Source: Burkholderia sp. (GTDB taxonomy: Bacteria > Pseudomonadota > Gammaproteobacteria > Burkholderiales > Burkholderiaceae). From it: a DNA stretch of 10,120 nucleotides. Location of the stretch: positions 1-10,120 of the forward strand of contig JAQGMD010000317.1 in the NCBI GenBank assembly GCA_028292565.1. Reading direction: 5' to 3'. The notes beneath the pieces are model-generated. The model did not search any database and was not told the DNA's origin. It saw nothing but the letters and a program-made list of their open reading frames with translations. The position numbers and the translations under genes are program-made. Within the stretch, counting starts at the first letter, position 1; each line of letters starts with the position of its first letter. Below are positions 5,452 through 10,120 of the stretch, one piece after another.

Positions 5452-7514
5452 TCAAAAAGTTAATCGCGGCGAATGCGGGCATAGCAACGCGCCTGTTATC
5501 GGTATTCATGTTCATCGTTGGCACCTTGTTCGCCTGTGTCGCCGTGCGGGCGGAAACCGCGGTGATGGTCAAGCGCCCACTGCACGCAACGCCGGCCCTT
5601 GCCGATCCCCCGCAAAGTTTTCGTGTTCTGTGCTACCACGATGTGCGTGACAACCTGGCTGAATCCATGCACGCATGGCCGGAAGCGACGGCGGTCGGCA
5701 CAGATCAGCTGACCCGGCAGTTCTCATGGCTGTTGGAAAATGGCTACCAGCCGGTGAGTTTGCAGCAAATCGTCGACGCGCGGGAAGGGCGTGCCCGCTT
5801 GCCGGAGAAAGCAGTGCTGCTGACTTTCGACGACGGCTACAAAAGCGTTTATACCAAGGTCTTTCCCTTGCTGAAGCAGTTCGGCTTTCCGGCAGTGGTT
5901 GCGGTCGTAGGCGATTGGATCGAAACACCGGCGGACTCGCCGGTGCAGTACGGCGATGGCTCGTTGCCACGCAGCGAAATCGTTAACTGGAGCGAACTGC
6001 GCGAGATGGTCTCTTCCGGCCTCGTGGAAGTGGCGTCGCATTCGTACGCGATGCATAAAGGCATACGCGCGAACCCGCAGGGAAATTCCCTTCCGGCCGC
6101 GATTGCGCGCGAATACCGGCCACAGAGAGCCGGCTATGAAAGTGATAACGAATATGCAACGCGCGTGAAGGCCGACCTCAAGCGCAACGCCGACCTCATC
6201 CAGCGTGCACTGGGCGTTCGACCCCGCGCAATGGTTTGGCCCTATGGCGCTTATAACCTGTACGCGGCCGAATGGGCGGCGCAAGCGGGGATGCCGGTCA
6301 CCATGACGCTTGAGTCCGGACCGAACACCAGCCAGCACTCCCTTCAGCGGGTGCGGCGCGCGCTGGTTATGTACAACCATGGTTTATCCGATTTGATTGA
6401 GCTGCTTCGGGAGCCTGCACGGATGACCGGTGCAGAGGTGCTGGAGCGCGTCATCCACGTCGACCTCGATTACGTGTTCGATCCAGATCCGGCGCAGCAG
6501 GAAGTCAATCTGTCGGCGCTGCTCGATCGCATGGTTCGACTGCGCCCGACCACGGTCTACCTGCAGGCCTATGCCGACCCGGATGGCGATGGCGTGGCCG
6601 ATGCCTTGTATTTCCCGAATCGGCATCTGCCCATGCGTGCGGATCTGTTTTCCCGCGTCGCATGGCAACTTCGAACGCGCGCCGACGTGCAGGTCTATGC
6701 GTGGATGCCGGTGATGGCTTTCAGATTGCCCGCCGGCCATCCCGCGGCGGATCGCGTTGTACAGACTATGCCGGATGCGCCGCCCGAGGCGGCACGCGAG
6801 CGCTACCATCGGCTCTCCTTGTTTGATCCCCTGGCGCGCAAAACAATCAGCGAGGTCTACGATGATCTCGGCAAGCACGCGGTCTTTTCAGGCGTGCTGT
6901 TCCATGATGATGCGACCTTGTCGGACTATGAAGACGCCAGCCCGGCTGCACTCGCCGTCTATCGCGACCAATGGCAGTTGCCCGCATCGGTGGACGCCAT
7001 CCGCAAGGATCCCGGTCTGCGCAAACGCTGGACGCAGCACAAGAGCGGCTACATCAATGACTTTACGCTTCATCTCGCGATGGTGCTGCGCCGATACCAC
7101 CCGTCGCTGCTAACGGCGCGCAACCTGTATGCGCAACCCGTGTTCGACCCCGGGTCCGAAGACTGGTTCGCACAAAATGGTCCGGCTTTTCTGACGCTGT
7201 ACGACTTCACGGCGCTGATGGCCATGCCTTATATGGAAGACGCGTCCGATCCCGGAGAATGGCTTGACCGCCTGATCGCCAAGCTGAAGGATACGCCGGG
7301 CGCCTTGGACAAGACTATCTTTGAACTGCAAAGCCGCGACTGGAAGAGCGGCAAACCGGTTCCCGCAAAGACGCTCGCTGCGCAGTGGCGGCGGCTGCAT
7401 CTCGCCGGGGCCCGGCACTGGGGATACTACCCCGATGACTTTTTGAAGAACCAGCCTGAGGAGTCGATCATCAAGCCGGCCATATCGGCTGAGACGTTTC
7501 CGGTGCGGCGGTAG
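5448..7514 (+). CDS. pgaB: PgaB, PNAG N-deacetylase with C-terminal glycoside hydrolase domain
   Basis: A periplasmic enzyme that removes some N-acetyl groups from PNAG, which is needed for export through PgaA. The protein has 688 residues (E. coli 672). Residues about 58-310 form the polysaccharide deacetylase (carbohydrate esterase 4-like) domain with the catalytic motif TFDDGY (D128, D129) and the metal-ligand histidines H198 and H203 in EVASHSYAMHKGI. MVWPYGAYN and TLESGPN are further family motifs. The C-terminal GH153-type domain begins near VIHVDLDYVFDPD (335-347) and includes VYLQAYADPDGDG, FPNRHLPM, FSRVAWQLRTR, YAWMPV and LFHDDATLSDYEDAS (D487, D488). The N-terminus has a signal sequence. 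The LFAC motif at 27-30 is an imperfect lipobox, and AVRA before E36 could be an ordinary cleavage site. I chose the ATG at 5448, which overlaps the pgaA stop; a TTG at 5436 would add four residues. Confidence 0.95.
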   Translation: MIKKLIAANAGIATRLLSVFMFIVGTLFACVAVRAETAVMVKRPLHATPALADPPQSFRVLCYHDVRDNLAESMHAWPEATAVGTDQLTRQFSWLLENGYQPVSLQQIVDAREGRARLPEKAVLLTFDDGYKSVYTKVFPLLKQFGFPAVVAVVGDWIETPADSPVQYGDGSLPRSEIVNWSELREMVSSGLVEVASHSYAMHKGIRANPQGNSLPAAIAREYRPQRAGYESDNEYATRVKADLKRNADLIQRALGVRPRAMVWPYGAYNLYAAEWAAQAGMPVTMTLESGPNTSQHSLQRVRRALVMYNHGLSDLIELLREPARMTGAEVLERVIHVDLDYVFDPDPAQQEVNLSALLDRMVRLRPTTVYLQAYADPDGDGVADALYFPNRHLPMRADLFSRVAWQLRTRADVQVYAWMPVMAFRLPAGHPAADRVVQTMPDAPPEAARERYHRLSLFDPLARKTISEVYDDLGKHAVFSGVLFHDDATLSDYEDASPAALAVYRDQWQLPASVDAIRKDPGLRKRWTQHKSGYINDFTLHLAMVLRRYHPSLLTARNLYAQPVFDPGSEDWFAQNGPAFLTLYDFTALMAMPYMEDASDPGEWLDRLIAKLKDTPGALDKTIFELQSRDWKSGKPVPAKTLAAQWRRLHLAGARHWGYYPDDFLKNQPEESIIKPAISAETFPVRR

Positions 7515-7516
7515 GC

Positions 7517-8845
7517 ATGAATCTCGATATCCTGCTGTTCGATTTCACGTTTTACTATCCGCTGTTCATGGCCTACCTGTGGATGACGGGCGCGCTCGCC
7601 TATTACTTCCATTATGAACGCGACAGCCTCAAGTGCAGCGATCCGCTGGCGGTTCTTTCCGAAACGCCGATGGTCTCGATCATTGTCCCCTGTTACAACG
7701 AACAGGACAATATCCGCGATGTCGTCCACGCGCTGTCGCAAATGCACTATCCGAACTATGAAGTCATCTGCGTCAACGATGGCAGCCAGGACGGCACCGC
7801 CGCTATCCTGAACGAGTTGTTGGCGAGCTATCCAATGTTGCGCGTCATTCATCAGGCTAAGAACCAGGGAAAAGCGGTTGGCTTGAATACCGCAGCGTTA
7901 CTCGCCAGGGGAGAATACCTGCTATGCATTGACGGCGACGCAGTTCTGGATCCCGATGCCATTTCGTGGATGCTGCGGCATTTTTTGAGCGGTCCCAGGG
8001 TTGCTGCGGTCACCGGCAATCCACGCATCCGTACGCGTTCCACCTTGCTCGGGCGCCTGCAAGTCGGCGAATTTTCCTCGATCATCGGATTGATCAAGAG
8101 GGCTCAGCGGATATACGGACGGCTGTTCACGGTATCGGGCGTCGTGGCGATGTTTCGCCGGCGCGCGTTACTCGATATCGGATTCTGGAGTCCGGACATG
8201 CTGACGGAGGACATCGACATCAGCTGGAAGCTGCAAGTTCAGCACTGGCAGGTTCGATTCGAACCGCGCGCGCTGTGCTGGATCCTCATGCCCGAGACCC
8301 TTGCCGGCTTGTGGAAACAGCGCCTGCGCTGGGCCATGGGCGGTTGCCAGGCGATGCTGAAGTATTCGTTCGTCTTCACCAAGTGGCGCATGCGTCGCCT
8401 TTGGCCTATCTATATCGAGTACGTCGTTTCGGTCTTCTGGGCTTACGCAATGGCGCTCGTCATCGTCATATGGATGGCCGGACTGATTTTACCTATGCCG
8501 CAGCGCTGGCAGATCACGCTCGTCCCTGGCTGGCATGGCGTTCTGATCGGCAGTACCTGTCTGCTGCAGATATCTGTTGCTATGCTGCTTGACCGCAAAT
8601 ACGACAAGGGATTATTTCGCCATATCTTCTGGATGATCTGGTATCCACTCGCGTATTGGTTGATAAACCTGTTGACCACCGTGACCGCCTTGCCGAAGAT
8701 CCTGTTGCGCGAACGTGGCAAGCGCGCGGTGTGGACCAGTCCAGACCGCGGCGTGCCTGATCCGGGGCCTGGAAAGGCACGATCCGAAGAGGTAGCGGCG
8801 GTACCGGCCCGCGCCCCGGTCGAGCTGGCAGAGACTAATGCGTGA
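7517..8845 (+). CDS. pgaC: PgaC, PNAG synthase glycosyltransferase (GT2)
   Basis: Inner-membrane processive glycosyltransferase that builds PNAG from UDP-GlcNAc. The protein has 442 residues. It carries all GT2 synthase motifs: VSIIVPCYNEQDN (53-65), VNDGS (D88), CIDGDA (DxD, D139/D141), the catalytic-base motif LTEDID (E231, D232) and QRLRW (268-272). VTGNPRIRTRSTLLG and GLIKRAQRIYG are nearly as in E. coli PgaC. Membrane segments are visible near 12-31, 300-325, 338-358 and 368-395. Compared with E. coli PgaC the first N-terminal membrane segment is absent, while a proline/alanine/glutamate-rich tail of about 30 residues follows WTSPDRG at the C-terminus. It starts 2 nt after the pgaB stop with a weak ribosome binding site. 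In E. coli, PgaC and PgaD together bind c-di-GMP, which activates synthesis; the same is likely here. Confidence 0.95.
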   Translation: MNLDILLFDFTFYYPLFMAYLWMTGALAYYFHYERDSLKCSDPLAVLSETPMVSIIVPCYNEQDNIRDVVHALSQMHYPNYEVICVNDGSQDGTAAILNELLASYPMLRVIHQAKNQGKAVGLNTAALLARGEYLLCIDGDAVLDPDAISWMLRHFLSGPRVAAVTGNPRIRTRSTLLGRLQVGEFSSIIGLIKRAQRIYGRLFTVSGVVAMFRRRALLDIGFWSPDMLTEDIDISWKLQVQHWQVRFEPRALCWILMPETLAGLWKQRLRWAMGGCQAMLKYSFVFTKWRMRRLWPIYIEYVVSVFWAYAMALVIVIWMAGLILPMPQRWQITLVPGWHGVLIGSTCLLQISVAMLLDRKYDKGLFRHIFWMIWYPLAYWLINLLTTVTALPKILLRERGKRAVWTSPDRGVPDPGPGKARSEEVAAVPARAPVELAETNA

Positions 8846-8867
8846 AATCCCGGAGAATGGAAGAAGA

Positions 8868-9314
8868 ATGCAGCTGATTATCAACGTGTCGGCATCGGTG
8901 CCGATATCGAGGCGACTCGGGTGGGGAGTCGTCACGCTGTTTTTCTGGGCGGTGTGGGTCTATCTATGGATACCGCTGGTCACTCTCATCGCCTGGGGCT
9001 TTGGCTTTTACGGCGTATATAGCGAGTTCAAATGGGAAGTCGAGGTGATGGAGTTAACGCGGCTGGTCATCATCTACTTCGTTATCGCGAGCGCATTAGG
9101 CGGCACTTTGTTGTTGTGGGCGTTTTCCGAGTATATGCGGTTTCGTAATAAAAACCGGCGCGCCATGCCACGGCTCGCAGCGCCGGAGGAACTCGCCGGC
9201 TATGTGAAACTGCAAACAGAGCAGCTGGTGGCATGGCAGGACTCTCGCTGCATGATCGCCCATCACGATAGCCATGGCGCCTTGCTCAGCGTCGACGCCG
9301 TTGAACAGCGATGA
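8868..9314 (+). CDS. pgaD: PgaD, small membrane partner of PgaC
   Basis: Required with PgaC for PNAG polymerisation; in E. coli it takes part in c-di-GMP binding at the PgaC-PgaD interface. From this start it has 148 residues (E. coli 137). Two membrane segments are visible: VVTLFFWAVWVYLWIPLVTL onward (about 21-48) and LVIIYFVIASALGGTLLLWA (about 66-85), followed by a basic stretch RFRNKNRR and a cytoplasmic tail. The sequence is poorly conserved, so identification rests on topology, size, position after pgaC and the start MQLIIN, which recalls E. coli MNNLIITT. I chose the ATG at 8868 because GGAAG lies 4 nt upstream. An in-frame ATG at 8838, overlapping the end of pgaC, would add ten residues and has a poorer ribosome binding site. 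Confidence 0.85.
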   Translation: MQLIINVSASVPISRRLGWGVVTLFFWAVWVYLWIPLVTLIAWGFGFYGVYSEFKWEVEVMELTRLVIIYFVIASALGGTLLLWAFSEYMRFRNKNRRAMPRLAAPEELAGYVKLQTEQLVAWQDSRCMIAHHDSHGALLSVDAVEQR

Positions 9315-9641
9315 CGTTTTCGCCACTTTTGGCGCCCCCTGACATTGCGAGTCAGTCCATACGCGCAGTAATGCGTTAGCTTCGTATTAACGACTCGACC
9401 CGCTGTGCGACATTCTTGTTGCAACGGTTCCGGGGTGTGCTTGCATCGACAAGCTAAACCATCGTAACGTATCAGATGAAGCTATGGCAGCGGCGGCGGC
9501 CCATACAAGCAAGGAAAATCGCGTTCGAATTGCAGTCCTTTCAACCGGATCAAATCACCCATGACAACCCACCGCATCGGTATGCGCAGGCGCTCGCGCA
9601 ATTTCCCAAAAGAAAGGGGCCTGTGTGGCCCCATATTTCGG
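9315..9641. other. Non-coding region between pgaD and the minus-strand gene pair
   Basis: I see no gene on either strand. Directly after pgaD lie two small perfect hairpins, CGCCA-CTTT-TGGCG (9321-9334) and CTGAC-attgcga-GTCAG (9339-9355). Neither is followed by a T-run, so they are at best weak ends or RNA-stability elements for the pga transcript. The terminator at 9608-9632 belongs to the other strand. Between 9356 and 9607 the open frames are short, lack a ribosome binding site and resemble nothing I know. Confidence 0.5.
9608..9632 (-). terminator. Rho-independent terminator of the right-hand minus-strand genes
   Basis: Reading the minus strand, GGGGCC (9632-9627), loop ACACA and GGCCCC (9621-9616) form a 6-bp all-GC stem followed by TTTCTTTT (9615-9608). 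It begins 9 nt after the stop of the small gene at 9642. This is a textbook intrinsic terminator. Plus-strand RNA would carry the stem followed by ATATTTCGG, so it may act weakly on pga read-through as well. Confidence 0.85.
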
Positions 9642-9804
9642 TTATTTCTCGTTTCGCCATTCCGGCATTTCGGGGAAGGCACGCGTGGTCTGCTGTCTTG
9701 CGCCGCGGCGCAGACGTGCCAAACCTTTTGCATCCCATCGCTGGCTGCCTTCGCGTTCCCACCAGTCGGGATCTATGGCAAGAATGTCCTGAATCGTCGC
9801 TCAT
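9642..9804 (-). pseudogene. Small unknown protein (about 54 residues), frameshifted at its start
   Basis: The frame 9642-9800 encodes a protein-like sequence, IQDILAIDPDWWEREGSQRW followed by DAKGLARLRRGARQQ, ending EMPEWRNEK, with its stop just before a strong terminator. It has no start codon of its own: upstream it runs straight into the TGA of the preceding gene (9801-9803). The only ATG with the expected 4-nt overlap (9802-9804) is in another frame and meets the good frame within two or three codons. A small indel near 9795-9800, real or a sequencing error, would explain this. I do not recognise the family. Confidence 0.45.
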
Positions 9805-10120
9805 TGTTGTAATTCTGGAAAACCCGCAGTCTCAGCCTCAAGCAGGTCACCGTCGAAACCGAGTTTCGGCCAGTAGTTATATACCATGCGCCGGTCGAAT
9901 CCCTTGCCCCCGTCTGCAATCAACGATATCCGGCAATATGTGCACTGCGCGCGCTGGGTCCTGTCCGTCCACGGCGTCATTCTCCATCTCGCCACCGCTG
10001 CCCAGAAAGACCGATGATTCGTGTCCGACCTGGTAGACGCCAACTCTGTTCTTATGTCCTTCCTTCACTACGCTTGTGTTGACGTAGGTGAAATAGCCGC
10101 CCGGCGGTGAGTCATCTTGG
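9801..10120 (-). pseudogene. C-terminal part of an unknown protein with an internal frameshift; runs off the right edge
   Basis: Reading from the right edge the frame is open: SPPGGYFTYVNTSVVKEGHK, then VGVYQVGHESSVFLGSGGEM, then ENDAVDGQDPARAVHILPDI. It degenerates and stops at 9877-9879. From about 9918 the next frame takes over with ADGGKGFDRRMVYNYWPKLG and FDGDLLEAETAGFPELQQ, stopping at 9801-9803. The two halves read as one protein broken by an indel near 9915-9928 (minus-strand GATATCGTTGATTGCAGAC). I do not recognise the family. The glycine/aspartate-rich, tryptophan-containing C-terminus and the overlapping small partner gene resemble toxin-system accessory loci, but that is a weak guess. 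Confidence 0.5.

Noticed and set aside
9321..9355. Two hairpins after pgaD as an intrinsic terminator for pga
   Set aside because: The stems have only 5 bp and no T-run follows either one.
9476..10036. A 186-codon plus-strand frame
   Set aside because: No recognisable protein and no ribosome binding site; it runs through the minus-strand terminator and opposite more protein-like frames.
1..10120. CRISPR array, tRNA or rRNA gene, complete insertion sequence
   Set aside because: No regularly spaced direct repeats, no tRNA-like or rRNA stretch and no intact transposase were seen.

Overview
The window looks like a chromosomal accessory region of a GC-rich betaproteobacterium, probably Burkholderiales (Burkholderiaceae or Oxalobacteraceae). 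The evidence is codon use, the close match of the pga genes to the PNAG operon family, and a degenerate 'TAGCCCGGATGGAGCGAAG'-type repeat of a kind common in beta- and gammaproteobacteria. The genus is not resolved.

Layout: (1) Positions 1-1413, minus strand, hold an intact arsenic operon arsR-arsI-acr3. acr3 runs off the left edge. A good sigma70 promoter lies so close to arsR that its mRNA is probably leaderless. (2) Positions 1427-2578 are a junkyard of broken genes: a plus-strand tyrosine-recombinase fragment, then on the minus strand the N-terminus of a secreted-toxin-like protein, a frameshifted unknown (possibly immunity) protein and a frameshifted thioredoxin fragment. (3) Positions 2579-2994 are the pga upstream region, with a perfect TATAAT hexamer, an inverted pair of REP-like repeats and a 35-codon ORF whose stop overlaps the pgaA start. 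(4) Positions 2995-9314, plus strand, are a complete and intact pgaABCD operon for poly-beta-1,6-N-acetyl-D-glucosamine (PNAG) exopolysaccharide. (5) Positions 9315-9641 are non-coding and include a strong intrinsic terminator for minus-strand genes. (6) Positions 9642-10120, minus strand, hold two overlapping, frameshifted genes of unknown function; the upstream one runs off the right edge.

How the genes work together: PgaC (glycosyltransferase) and PgaD (small membrane partner) polymerise and move PNAG across the inner membrane. PgaB partly de-N-acetylates it in the periplasm, and PgaA (TPR domain plus beta-barrel) exports it, giving a biofilm adhesin. In the ars operon, ArsR senses As(III), ArsI breaks the C-As bond of trivalent organoarsenicals, and Acr3 pumps arsenite out.

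I see no convincing undescribed system. The least-known material is the decayed toxin/immunity-like debris on both sides of pga, all on the opposite strand. Intact functional operons set among broken genes fit an island or repeatedly rearranged hot spot.
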